This document shows positions 11,310 through 23,309 of a stretch of DNA of 64,000 nucleotides, in pieces. The stretch is taken from assembly GCA_015179125.1 (NCBI GenBank), contig WHVA01000205.1:118544-182543 (forward strand). Direction: 5' to 3'. How positions within the stretch are numbered: position 1 is the first letter of the stretch; each line of letters begins with the position of its first letter. Both the position numbers and the translations under genes were made by a program. The notes under the pieces were generated by a model. It searched no databases, was not told the DNA's origin, and saw only the letters and a program-made list of their open reading frames with translations. Source of the DNA: Gautieria morchelliformis (taxonomy: Eukaryota; Basidiomycota; Agaricomycetes; Gomphales; Gomphaceae).

Positions 11310-14300
11310 ATGCTTCAAACATCGGCGGCAGGCGTCCTTGCCTTACTATCAGAACCCGAGTCTGTCCTCAGACAGCATGCTCTCAAGGCTCTTTTACCGT
11401 TGGTGCCTCAGTTCTGGGCTGAAATTTCAGAACACATTACAGCAATGTGCGTTAATTACATTCCCATGTTTACCGGGTCATTTCTGATACTCAGAGGCTT
11501 AGAGAGACACTTTACGAGAGTGATGAACTGCCGAAGGAGTCTCGGGATTCCGCAGCTTTGCTTGCCAGCAAAGTTTACTATTATCTTGGAGAATATGACG
11601 AGGCGTTGTCCTTTGCACTCGGAGCCGGGCCGGCCTTTGAAGCTGAGAGCAGAGCTCAAGGATCGGAGGAATATGTAGAAACGGTAGTGTGTGAGTACCG
11701 TTATCCCCTCATGCCTTCTTGTTTCTCATGCATACCCGAATAGCCAAGGCAATTGACCGTTATATCGAGTCTCGTGCAGCGGAAAGTCCGACGGAGAAAA
11801 TTGACCCACGGCTGCAAGCCATTATCGAAGGCATTTTCAAACGATGTATAGAGGATGGAGAACACAAACAAGTCTGTGGTTCATAGCATGTATGTGCAGG
11901 TTTATAACTGAAGCTTATTTAGGCCCTCGGTATCGCCTTGGAGTCTCATCGTTTGGATATCGTCAAGCACATATTCTCCCTGTCATCCGATACAGGATTG
12001 ATCACCTATGTCATGGAAGCCGTCCTTGATACTGGATTTAAACTCTCATACCGTGATGAGGTCCTTCATTTCCTACTTCCTCTTTTCCCGCCTCCGTCTC
12101 CTCACTCACCGCACATTTATGCGCTCACCCGGCTGCTTGTCACATTGTCGGATGCCTCGCTCACCGTCCCACTTCTCACATCTCTAGTTCCTGATGAGAA
12201 GCTTCTTGCCTACCAGTTTGCCTTCGACTTTGTTGAAGGTGGCTCGCAAGAGTTTTTGGAAGCGGTTCGCAACGGGCTTCCAGTTGTTGGTGTTTATGGG
12301 GTATGGTGTATAGATTTCCGCCTTGCTAATTTAATAATGCTGGTCACAGATGGAGTTGGATATTTACGATAATCTTCGCCAAATATTGAGTGGGGAAGAG
12401 TCCATCAAGTTATACCTGGATTTCTTGAAGAGGAATAACAAGGTGGACATGTTGATTCTGCAGGCCACAAAAGTAATATCCCATTATCTGACACAGCGTC
12501 AGCTCATCACCTTCTGCAGGACTCTTTGGAAGCCCGTTCATCCGTTTACCACACAGCTTTGACGCTTCAGAATGCCTACATGCACTCCGGCACAGCATCT
12601 GACCAGTTCCTTCGTGAAAATCTTGAGTGGCTCGGTCGTGCAACCAATTGGTCTAAGTTCAGCGCTACCGCGGCCCTCGGCGTTATCCACAAGGGTCATT
12701 TTGAGCAAAGTATGGTGCTCCTTGGCCCCTACCTGCCGGGCGCAGATGCCAGCGCGACTAGCAGCGTTTATTCCGAAGGTGGGTCGTTGTATGCTCTTGG
12801 CATCATCAATGCCGGAATGGGGAGCACAAGGGGAGTCGAGAGTTATCTGCGGGAGAAATTGAAGGCTTCAAATAACGAGGTTGTGCAGCATGGGGCAAGT
12901 CTTGGTCTAGGTGTCGCAGGAATGGCTAGCCAGAGTCAGGGTCAGTTGACTAATCAAGTATCTGCTGTGATTGATGATAGCTTACTCACCCATGTCTAAA
13001 GACGCATACGATGACCTCAAAACAACATTATATTCTGACTCTGCTGTAGCTAGCGAGGCCGCTGGTTATGCTATGGGTCTGATCAAGTTGGGGTCTGCCT
13101 CCGAGGAATGTGCCGAAGAGATGCTGGTGTATGCACATGAGACGCAACACGAGAAAATCATCCGTGGCTTAGCCATCGGCGTGGCTTTTATTTACTACGG
13201 TAGACAAGAACAATCGGACGGCATAATAGCAACATTACTCGCGGAAAAAGTATGTATTTTTTCATTCAAATCCTGGAGGAACTGTGCTCATGGTTTATAT
13301 AGGATCCTATCCTTCGCTATGGGGGAGTTTATACCCTCGCACTCGCATATGCAGGTACATCAAACAATGATGCTATTCGCAAACTCCTTCACGTTGCTGT
13401 ATCCGACACGTCTGATGATGTCAGACGGGCGGCCGTAACCGCGCTCGCATTTATTCTCTTCAAGAACCCCAGCCAAGTACCAAGGATTGTCCAACTGCTG
13501 AGCGAAAGCTACAACCCTCACGTCCGGTGTGGCGCCACACTAGCTTTAGGTATCGCATGTGCAGGCACAGGGTTACAGGTATGTCTTGTTAAAAATTACT
13601 TCCAAACTTGGCTTCATCGTAGATCAGGACGCTGTCGAAATTCTTGAACCAATGGCAAAAGACCCTGTAGATTTCGTACGGCAGGGTGCCTTCATCGCGC
13701 TGGGTATGATCCTTGTTCAGCAGTCCGAGGCTTCTTCACCGTCTCTGAGCTCTATCCGATCGCTTTACACTAAAACCGTTGCCGATAAACATGAGGACCC
13801 TATGGCACGGTTTGGTGCAGCTTTGGGTCAAGGTTTCATCGACGCTGGTGGAAGGAATGCCACGATCAGTCTACAGAGTCGTGCCGGAAGCCGCAATATG
13901 AGCGCCATTGTTGGAATGGTCATGTTTTGTCAATTCTGGTATTGGTATCCATTAGCACACTGTGCTTGTCTGGCATTCGAGCCAACAGGGATCATCGGTT
14001 TGAATGACGACCTGAAGGTTAGCTTTCACCACGATTCCTATGCAGTTGTTGATCTGAGGCGGACTACAGCCCCCCAAGTTCGACTTTGTATCGAACGCTC
14101 GACCAAGTCTGTATGCGTACCCACCCTCGACAAAGCCACCCACCAAAGAGACTGTAGAAAAGGTTGCAACTGCGGTACTGTCTACTACTGCGAAGGCGAA
14201 GGCGAGGGAAAAGACCAAGGAGAAAGAAAAGGCGGTTGTCGATGGCGAGGGCATGGACATGGTAAGTCTTAATTGCAATATCGTCGGAATGTTGCCCTGA

Positions 14301-14998
14301 CTTCTATCAGGATGAAAGGCCTGGAGTTAAAAAAGATGCAACGGATGATGTTGCAATGAAAGTGGATGAACCTGCCGCATCAGCACCCATCCCTACTCCT
14401 TCTGCTGGTAAACCGGGAGACATCTCTCCCATTTCTGGATCTATGTCAGGTTTGCCAGAGACAAGCTCGTCTCCTGTGCCCACTCCTGCACCTGCGAAGC
14501 GACGACAGCCAGCGGAACCTTCTTCAGAGGTTTTACCCAACTTCTCGCGGGTCACTCCATCACAGCTCGTACATGTCACTTTCCCATCGGACGGACGTTA
14601 TCAGCCAGTGCGACCAGTCGCCACCGTGCCGATTGCACACACAGCGTTGTTGTCGAAGGCCGGCCGGTCACCCAGTGGGAAACCTGCAGCGCCAGCGTCG
14701 GACAGATACGCTGGAGGTGGGGGGATCCTTCTTTTAACAGATCGAAGGCCAAATGAAGCTGTCGAGCTGGTCGACTTCGATGCGGAAGAGCGGGCGATAC
14801 CCGTGGAGCAGGCTGACCAAGACCAAACAGGGTTAACTAATGTGGGAGAGGCTGGGCACACAGCTGGGACTTTTATAGATGAGAATGCGCCCGAGGCCGA
14901 TCCTCCTGAACCATTCGAGGTGAGTGTCAATGGAAATTGTCGCGCGCATCGACTCTAATTGTAACTTTTTTCAGTATCCTTTTGACAATGACACGTAG
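11310..14998 (+). CDS. RPN2: 26S proteasome regulatory subunit RPN2 (PSMD1)
   Basis: Largest non-ATPase scaffold of the 19S base of the proteasome. Twelve exons (11310-11446, 11503-11690, 11744-11871, 11923-12300, 12350-12472, 12520-12940, 13002-13249, 13303-13578, 13628-14017, 14070-14261, 14311-14919, 14975-14998) sum to 3114 nt, 1037 residues, normal for the family. Landmarks: [17 protein letters not shown] at the start, [33 protein letters not shown], then the proteasome/cyclosome repeats ([79 protein letters not shown]). Next come [12 protein letters not shown] and [10 protein letters not shown], a Lys/Glu-rich stretch, and the C-terminus PEPFEYPFDNDT. Introns are 47-61 bp. The acceptor of the first intron was chosen at 11502 because it alone restores [11 protein letters not shown]. 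Confidence 0.96.
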
Positions 14999-15155
14999 AC
15001 TTAGGTCAAGAAATACGATAATATGATGTTAAACATATGGCCACTACGAAGTATCAGTCCTCAAAAGGATACTTCGCGCGGTCATGATGTGGTGTTGTCT
15101 TCTAAAGCCTACATCTGCCAGGGATCATTGAATCTATTACACCCCATTATACAGA

Positions 15156-17290
15156 GCGATTCCGACGGTCAACCTAGGGTATTATTCCTCGTGAAAATAT
15201 TGAAAAATGAAAAATCTGCATTGCCGGTCAACGTCGACCAATTTCGCTGCAGATATCAATGAGCAGACGTTTCCCTTTTCGAGACTGTTTTCATCTAACT
15301 ACCAAGATTGACCGAATTGGCACCACGCTAGCTTGGCTGCTTCATTAACAGTAACCAAATTCTGTGCTTTGTGCGCATTCCTTGTAAGTAAAACAATACA
15401 GTATTACAGTACAGCAAAGTCAAAGGAAATTGTACATAGATTAAGATGAGAAGTTAGGTCTCCCCCGCTCGGGAATGCATGGCAATTTATAGGCATGGCG
15501 ATGGCGACGGTCCGGACCTTGAACTGGCTGATAATGCCCTGCTGTCTCATCCTGGCTGGTCGCCGACACTCATGTCGAGCTCCGTTTCAGCCTCGGTAGA
15601 ATACAGGAATACCTTTGGTGGATGATGTCGGCGTGCGGTTACATCTGCTGCTCGCCCTGATGATCGTAAAAGCGCAGGACGGGTGGTAGTGTAGACAATG
15701 ACATTGAAGAGGCCCGAAGCAGAGAATAGGACGCCGGAGACGGCAGTGACAGCAAAGGGGACCTGAGTACTAGAGACGAATCCAGGAATTCGGGCAAGAG
15801 ATATAGGAAGCGTCTATGTCAAGAGGGAATGTTCAGACTAGCATCACGAAGGGGAATCCGATCTTACAGTCACAAGGTAAACAGCGGGATAGCTGAGTGC
15901 AAGTCAGCATGTAGGTAGACAAACATGGGATAAGGCACATACTAGAGCATTCGCCTTGGATTCACAGGGGCCGCCTGTCCCCGCGCAATTAGCCTCTCTT
16001 CCTTGGTTGTCCATTTGACTCGATAACGGAAGCATGTGCTGGTGGGTTCCACGACGATGATATGCTTGAGCGCGAGAAAGACGGGGACATAAAGGAAGAG
16101 ATTCAAGGTACCCGCAGTCCAGAGCCACGCATATTCTAGGCCGATGCCTTCACCTATGAAACTTTTCTTTATCCAGCACCCTGAATTTGAAATATTAGCT
16201 AAGGGTGCCAACATGATAGGAGGGTGTACAGACAATATGTGGTATCCCCAAAGTAATCACTATTGCGATGAACAACAAATCCAACACCTGTTATGAGGGC
16301 TAAGAATATGCCATAGAGGGCAAGGACGACAAGAGGAATAGTGAAATTTGGGGGTTCTTTCCATCGTAAGATGAGCTCTGCAAATGTATGTGCAGCAATG
16401 GCCTAAATGTCCAAAATGTTGAGAAATCATGTCAAGGATTGAAAAGCATAGACCGACTATAGAGCTATTGAAGGAAATTCATCAGAAATTAGAATGGAGG
16501 GATGGCATATATGGCATACCATAACGCGACTCCAACATCCCCGAGCTTGAATACCAACTTCAGCGAAGTCTCGATGAAATATTAACAATCTCTCAACTTG
16601 TTCAAGGATGCCCTGAGCTGTGCAGAAGCGACCTTCAAACACGCCCTGGAGGACAGTATGTCAGCGTATGAAAACAGCGTACTACCACTGCACCCACAGA
16701 TTTAGATATCCATCTTATGTCCATTGTTCCTGCTATGGCCTGAACAAGGTCTGACATAAGGAGACCAAGGAGATAAAGGTCCAGATGAGACCGAATGAAG
16801 TGCCATTGGGGGGATCGACGATTACGGAAGGCATTGCACTATGGACGAGCTTCTCAGGAAACAGGAAGACGGACATGCAGTACTTCTGAGCTCACTGCGA
16901 CATAGCTCAACAGCGACACCACAGCAACACATGACAAGCAGGCTGATTGAGCGATGAATGATACACCAATGCGAGTATCACAGTTCGCGTACGGATGTGT
17001 CGTGGTCGTCGTGGCTAATACACACGGGCACTGGGAATTTGTGCCATTCGCTGTGTTGACGGACATCCGTGGAGCAAATAACGCGCAAGCCATCGAGGAG
17101 TCCATATATAAGGCTCATTGAACGGTTGGCAGTGCTTCCATTATATCGCCCAAGATCTGTTAAAGGTACCAACAAGTGCCAAAAGCGTGCGGTGCAAACG
17201 GTAGACAGCTACCACAGAGAATCGAGAAGAAGGGACTTAGGCACTTTCGTAGTCCCGATATCATTCGGCCATCGACGAAGTGAAGACGAC
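15156..17290. repeat. Segmental duplication, copy A
   Basis: About 2.13 kb closely matching 51396-53540 in the same orientation. Homology starts at the shared sequence AGCGATTCCGACGGTCAACC and ends just past the receptor promoter near TCATTCGGCC. It contains the whole 7TM gene plus about 400 bp beyond its 3' end. The two copies border the repeat-rich island. Confidence 0.85.
15547..17066 (-). CDS. Seven-transmembrane receptor-like protein (GPCR-like), copy A
   Basis: Multi-exon minus-strand gene for a polytopic membrane protein resembling basidiomycete cAMP-receptor/Git3-type GPCR-like proteins; family judged from memory. The start MSVNTANGTNSQ is followed by the first span (IGVSFIAQSACLSCVAVVSLL) and a second (FGLIWTFISLVSLCQTLF). 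Then come FCTAQGI, a TM3 region, FTIPLVVLALYGIFLALITGVGF, GDTTYW joined to CWIKKSF across an intron, TLNLFLYVPVFLALKHIIVV, and FAVTAVSGVLFSASGLFNVIVY. The tail is Ser/Arg-rich. Compared with copy B, a 4-bp insertion (CTGG) near 15552 ends the protein at GDQPG. A second 4-bp difference near 16881 falls in a probable short intron. Not every exon border was resolved. Confidence 0.6.
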
Positions 17291-18457
17291 CGTACTTAAA
17301 GAGTTGAAGCGATGATGAGCTCAGACTCAGCGAATCTGAGCCTACAACGGGGCTGATTAAGAAAGCTTAAGTAACTCCCACTATAATAGGGAAATAGCTA
17401 AGCTCATCCTTTGCCTCCATCTACCCACGGCCACCTAGCGTAGATTTTCCTTGAGATGGCTGGCGGCACTTAAGGCGTCGATCCTAAAACGTCATCGTCG
17501 ACCCCTTTTAGGCCTTAACACCCGGCGCTCCCTCTATCGCCACGTCCGGGAACATGGCCCCTCCGATACCCTCGGATTACAGGAACCAGTGACGTGAGCG
17601 AGCGCGTATATCACGTGACGCGCCAAATCAAAGGACTTGGATGTCAATTTTCGAAATGCGTGGCAGAAAATCAATTGTGTTATAGAGAATTTGTGTAAAT
17701 TTTGTATATAGTTAGTCTACTTTTGGTTTGACTTGCTAATAAGGCACTCTGCCCAGGTTTGACCAATTCACTGTGTCACGTGTCACGTGATCTCCCGGAA
17801 TGGTCACGCGTCCTTGAGCACTAGAGGCCGACGGCGCCAGCAGGGCCCTTGGTCGAGGTTTACTTGGTGTTGTCGTTGAATAGTTTACAAAAGTCCATTC
17901 AACGATTTGTTGTGAATTAGTGTTGCCGCGGCTCGGCTTTGGCTCTGCGCCAAGCCAAACTACTGGTAGCCGGCTCAATTTGTGATGGCTTGAAGCCAAG
18001 CCGTTTAAAAATGCTGAAGTGTTGGGGCTTGCATATGATCCTCAGAATGTATTTTTGAGTGTATAGAACTATTTTATGCTATACCAAAACTACCTAGGTA
18101 GTGATGCCCAGTGAGAATCGACCAGGGATACATCGGGATTTGTAGGTAGACATTGGAAAGATCTGATTCACCGCTGCAGTCTGCTGTGTCCTGTAAAATG
18201 AGAGTCTGACCGATTGTAAATCGGAATACTACAGAACGCATCTGAATATATCGGTTGTTTTTATGGATGCAGCGAAAATCAGATAAGCTACAATAGACAG
18301 TGCCCCATTGGTACTGCTCGGTAATCATCGGTCATTTTTGGTACATCTCAACATACAACGGTATACTACGGCATCTCTCCGAGCAATCCCAGTTGACCAG
18401 ATATGGGCCCCATCCACCCGATGGCTCCCTGTGGAGCCCAAACCTCCAACTCAGCGC
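17291..18457. other. Non-coding interval at the left edge of the island
   Basis: No supported gene. It contains CACGTG-type motifs (17776-17790) and a GGGCCCTTGGTC motif at 17841-17852 that recurs near 59850. It also has alternating GC-rich and AT-rich stretches typical of decayed repeats. Confidence 0.4.
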
Positions 18458-18989
18458 TTACCACCCCTCTCGCTCACCTATACGCTCATGCCATTTCCTG
18501 TGATTGCTTCTGGGAGGGAATGAAATCAGCATCAGGTAATTAACTGACAATACGCGCACATCCTCCAGTGAACCTTCGCTGGCATCCACTGAGTCCAACT
18601 GAGGGGGGATTTTGTTTTTCTTGTTGTAAGCACCTCGGTCAGCGTATACCTATAACCAGAGGCGAACAAGTACCAGCCAGATGGTATAATAGCTCTTACC
18701 TTCTTCTCCTGAGCTGACAGGCCCTCGAATGCAAGCCTAACATTTATTTTAGATGCATTCAGATGAGTACATATATAGTCGATGCCGAATAAGTTACTGC
18801 GGCATCAACTAACATCATTAGAGTAGACTGAGAATAATAATTAACACTGACTTAGCAGAATTCCATTTGGGGCTTGGTTTCCAGACAGCGTCGTCCAAGT
18901 TCTTCTTGCATTTGGATGCGTTATTCAAGGATGGGGCTGGTGGAGGTGGCTCGGGAAGCTGTAGATTGACTTTTGGTATCGCGTGAATG

Positions 18990-20534
18990 TGTTTTGGAAC
19001 CCTTCAAGACTTTGGTGTTATTGCTAATGCCTCAGTCTATCAGAACGTGTCATTTACACGACTAGTAGAATACCGGTTCAATGCAGCAGCACAACTCCGG
19101 AAATAATTTAATATTTGTACCTTGGTTGCAATCCGTGTAATAACTAGTCCAAGTTATTACAGATAGAAGGCAATGCGTTTCTTAGCTGCACTGAACAATA
19201 AACTAAAAGAGTGTGTAGGTTCAAGGACACTATCGGGGTCCAAGAGTATTCCTTTTAATAAAGAGGGAATAGGCTCCGCAGGAGAGTTTGTAAGTGGATT
19301 GGGTCGACCAACGTCAATGCACTGCAATAACGAGAGAGTAATGTGAAGTGGCTTTCGCGCACAACTTGACTTGACTTGTGAAAGTCACTGAACAGGAAAA
19401 TCAACTGAACAGCTCGTCTCGGGTATTGGAGTGCTAATTGACAAGAAAATCGATTGCCAACCTCACTCTGTAGAGTTTCACCCAGCGTGTTAGGCTAAGT
19501 GGCTAAGCAGTAAAGCAACTACTTAACTAAGAATAGTTACTCTAAGCAAGAGTAGTATTCTAGTTCGGGTTAGGAACTTAGATAAGATGTGCAAGTACAC
19601 AAGCTGTGTAGGATAGAAGATGGGTAGATTGATTGCTCAAAGGGCAGGCAAAGGGCCTCCTTTTATATTGTAATGTACAAGAGCTTAGTAAGCAGGTAGA
19701 ACCTTCTATCTATTAATGGAATGGGGGAAGAAGCTTGTGGAAGATGGAAGAAAGGGTTGGAAGAAACTGGCTGTTTCCAGGGGACTCTACCATGCTTCCT
19801 ACCAATCAGAGCTTGATTTGTCAGGAATGACTCACTGAAAAGGGTCATGTGCCATAGCACAGCTTGGCTGAGTCATGTACTCCTGACTCACCAAGTTGTG
19901 CCTGGATTGGTTGAGTCATTGAGGCTGTATCTCCAGATAACCATGTATTTGGCACTCAGAAGCTGAGTAAGCAGTTCTGAGCCAATTAGGGCTCTGTAGC
20001 CATAATTACTAAGAGCACTGCTTAGCACAGCTGAGCATAGCCTGGTACAGCCTAGTTGTCATGACTGACCATGATCCCCATTGTTTGGTGAAGCCAAACA
20101 GGCTGCACAGTTGCTATGGCTGCATATAGCAACTGTTTGGGACTCAGCTGGAAATACTGAGGGAGCCATCCTGCCGGACTTGTGGGTGCTTGGGTGACCA
20201 TAAGTCCGAAAATGCGACCACCGCCGAGGTGCCCGGCGGAGTTTGAAATAGAGCGCCCGGAACAGAGTTGTGGGTGCTAGAGGATCCACACTCTAGCACC
20301 CACAACTCTGTAATGACAGAAAAATGGTAGTTTGAGCCATGGAGACTTTGGAAAAATAAGGAAAAATATAAAATAACTAGAGGAATGTTTGAAAAGTCTT
20401 TCCCCAGTTATATTAACAGCATACAGATACTGTTAATTCTTCAAATGTGTTTTTACATGTTGTCAAGACAAAAGGAAAAGACTAGGGCTGGTTGAGCAGC
20501 CTTCCTTGGCTGGTTGAACAGCCGTTCCCCTACA
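18990..20534. mobile_element. Solo LTR, family R, copy 1 (target duplication GAATG)
   Basis: Begins TGTTTTGGAACCC and ends GTTCCCCTACA. It is flanked by GAATG at 18985-18989 and 20535-20539. It shares most of its length with 34837-36205. It contains the perfect hairpin at 20263-20310. No coding capacity was recognised. The insertion interrupts a minus-strand reading frame. Confidence 0.85.
20263..20310. repeat. Perfect 18-bp inverted repeat in LTR family R
   Basis: Arms 20263-20280 (CAGAGTTGTGGGTGCTAG) and 20293-20310 (its exact reverse complement) enclose a 12-nt loop. The other copy keeps the outer 11 bp as a stem (35930-35940 with 35953-35963), although the sequence between the arms differs. 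It may be an RNA hairpin in the LTR transcript; this is inferred. Confidence 0.85.
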
Positions 20535-20950
20535 GAATGCGCTGTGCACTGTGGGACATGTCGGAAGATATTACATTCAACACTTGAAGATGGTGTACTC
20601 ACAAAGGATTTATCTGTGCACATCATGTAGCAATGATCAATAACTAACGCTACTACAGGAGAAATGTCTTACTATTTGAGCCGAAGCTTCGGGTTGCTTC
20701 AGCATCGCAGTTGTATCGCCAATGCTCGGATTGGAGCTCAGCGCTGTATTGCCCGCTTGCACTGACAGTCAGCTTTGGATTAAATAAATAAATATGGACA
20801 AAACCCACGAATATCTGGTGCCTCGTTAGGGGTAAGTGGAGATGCCAATATCAGCTCCAGTAGGTTGTCCTTGATAGTAGATTCCAGTGGCTGAACTGGG
20901 GGGCTAAGGGGCAGAGGAGCTGAAGCAGATGGCGGGATAGAGACAGGCAA

Positions 20951-21440
20951 TGTAAGGGCAACCCTGGCCGGTTGTGGAGATCACACTACCACACAACTGA
21001 CAAGGGGAAATCCAAAGTATGTATAAATGAACAGAGTATACAAGAGAGGGGATTCTCACCTGACAAGGGGAAATCCAAAGAGAAAAGTCTAAGGACCCCC
21101 AATGTCAGCGAGCCCGTATTATACTACGCTGCGCAGCCAGGGACAACACTTGGCACCCGCCATCAACCCTGCATCCTCCTGACCTCCCTGACCCTTGATC
21201 GACCCTTGATGCCATCTATTACGCGAGTCGCTTGATTTCCGACACTGTTCTGAGAGTGGAAGTCGGAAATTGGAGTGGAACTGGCAAGGCGAACAGAACT
21301 GGTGGAAGTTCTCCCAGAAGCGGAATCATTTCCGAAAGCGGAGGCGGAGATGGAATCGGAACTGGAAGCGGAGTCGGAAATGGAGTCGGAACTGGGTGTG
21401 GTATCAGAACTGGGAATGGAAAACAGGGTGTCCCCTGACA
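20951..21440 (-). mobile_element. Solo LTR, family B, copy 1 (target duplication GGCAA)
   Basis: 490 bp; read on the minus strand it runs from TGTCAGGGGACACC to GGGTTGCCCTTACA. It is flanked by GGCAA at 20946-20950 and 21441-21445. The centre is a degenerate array of GGAAC/GGAGTC units, which creates long artificial open frames in several phases. It is inserted in the C-terminal coding part of the gene at 20780-25864. Confidence 0.9.
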
Positions 21441-21507
21441 GGCAAGGTAGAACAGAGAGTGTCCAGCAAAGCAGGGCTGCACAAGGAAGATTTTGAAGCC
21501 TGAGTAA

Positions 21508-22504
21508 TGTCATGACCTGTCTATTTCTCTTACCCCACTGCCTCTATGTTCCCCCTCGTCACTCCCTAGCATCTTTGCCAGAGTTCGCCGCACTCTCCGA
21601 CCACTCCTCCTCTACGTTCACTCTACCCACTGTTCGCCCCATTCTCCGAACCACTATTCGCTGCTCGCGCATTTCGCCAGCAGGCACGCCATCAAATACG
21701 ATCGATACCATTTACCCGGCATGATGGTTCATCACTAACCCCATCATCTTCTTAATCCAACCCCTTTGGGTGTTCGTATGGCCAAAGTGTGTTCGCAGGA
21801 CGTCCCTTCCATAGGGCGTGCGGGATCAACCCAGTAGATGAAGAGTCCATGCAGGGTACCATGTATGCAGGTCCCAAGACATGGTTTTGGACATAAGTGC
21901 CTTTGCCACCTTTACTCTCCGTCATTTCATGTTCGCACTCTTCCCTCACTCTATTGTATGTTTATTCCATCTACTTAGTATCATGACTGCGCACCCCTAT
22001 CCAACCCTGACTCACAACGGCCTCTTTCCTATTCGTTGATGCCTCACGAGCATTCGATATAAGTAGTTTACATTCACATGTATATTCTCCAGTTCAATTA
22101 TCATACGTCATCCATCTTGTGCAAACTTGACCTCACTGTGATTGTCGTTTTTGAGCCTTCTCCTGGAGATTTCTATCTTCGACCAGAAGAGGACTTAGGC
22201 ATCACTGGTGAGTTCTCATACTTCATCTTCCTTAGCCTTCGGACTATTTTCTGTGCTGACGGCGAAGGGATTGTCGCTACTTAGACAACCCTTCCGTGAC
22301 ACCTTGCACGTTACATCGTCAAGTGCCACGGGCTACTCCGCTACGACTGTAGATAGGGCGAGCTCTGCTCAGGCAGCCCTCTTATCTTGTGAACATTTAT
22401 TGGTTCACCTATTCGCCGAACGGCATACTTATTCACACAAGTCATTCGGGCATTTGCTGTGTTCACTAATACACGATATTAATGCCTAAAAACCAATCTT
22501 GACA
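21508..22504 (-). mobile_element. Solo LTR, family A, copy 1 (target duplication AGTAA)
   Basis: 997 bp; on the plus strand it starts TGTCATGACCTG and ends CCAATCTTGACA. AGTAA occurs immediately on both sides (21503-21507 and 22505-22509). Related copies lie at 23310-24581 and 61489-62520. Short recurring open frames of 60-70 codons in all copies are shared LTR sequence and not evidence of a gene. Confidence 0.93.
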
Positions 22505-23309
22505 AGTAATAGATGGAGTGTCGGCTGTTGAGCTAGTAGATGGAGTCGAACTTTTGGTAGTTGATGCTTGAACAGTGTCCTGGTTAGCGGCAGAAGGTAC
22601 TGGCATGGTATGAAGAGCGAAGTCCGAGTTGGAAGATGGTATGAACATCTCACTTGAAGATGTCAGTGACACAATCGGACTGCCTTTGGACGTCGAAGCG
22701 GGTATCGCAACAGCACAGGTAGACCCAGAACTCGGGCCTGCAGTGCCAGGCACTGGATGATTTACCTCTGTTTTTTTGACATTCCGAGCTGGTTTGTCAG
22801 AGGAAGCGTACATGCGTTTCTTTGGGGTTTCGGGAATAGGAGACGAGGAGTTATCAGATTCAGGCTCCTCCTTAACATTGCCTCCATTCTTTGGTGCATG
22901 CATGAAGGCTGGGTATTCCTGGCTAGCAAATAGATTGAGTTTCCAATGACCCTCACAAAGGTGAAGGTCGGGATAGCGCTTGTACATGTTAGCCCGAAAA
23001 TACTCAACCGCGTCGAAGGGAGCTCAAGACCAGGTTTTCGGGGCATAACCGGCTTCATGAAGTGATGCAAACAAACGGCGGGCCGTCTGTCGCATATCTT
23101 TGGCTTGATACCCGTTGACACCTGTACCTACCTCATTTGTAATATATGCCAGGCTGGGATTAGGTAACCATAAGTCCTTGAGCCGGATACGCTGGGAATT
23201 GGTTGTGTGGAGCCCCGATATCTTTTGATCGTCATGGAAACTGTCCCACTCTTCGTGTGTCCAGTAGGCGGCATGAGGATAGTCGAGTTCATTGGGCATG
23301 TCAGGGGAG

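Larger units (their letters stand above)
18458..20559 (-). pseudogene. Gene of unknown function split by a 1.5-kb solo LTR
   Basis: Minus-strand frame starting at ATG 20559 (MSHSAQRIHAIPKVNLQLP). After nine codons it is interrupted by the LTR at 18990-20534. With one copy of the GAATG duplication kept, the frame continues unbroken to KCKKNLDDAVWKPSPKWNSAK. A probable intron then joins to LAFEGLSAQEKK and, after a further intron of about 50 bp, to VYADRGAYNKKNKIPPQLD. A stop lies near 18458. I do not recognise the protein; the AEEK/KVYADR spacing is vaguely HMG-box-like but too weak to call. Exon borders after the first are tentative. Confidence 0.45.

Noticed and set aside
16875-16895. A 4-bp difference between receptor copies that shifts the frame after the first membrane span of copy A
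   Set aside because: The sequence GTGAGC just before it and an AG before the next in-frame stretch make a short phase-0 intron likely, so the indel would be spliced out in both copies.
21232-21503. Overlapping plus-strand open frames rich in Gly/Ser or Trp/Arg
   Set aside because: They arise from degenerate GGAAC/GGAGTC units inside a solo LTR; all phases are open because of the repeat, and the same happens in the copy at 43.9 kb.
21752-21949. A 65-codon frame with clear homologues at 23788-23994 and 62079-62276
   Set aside because: All three lie at the same place in LTR family A copies; the similarity reflects shared LTR sequence and there is no start context or domain.
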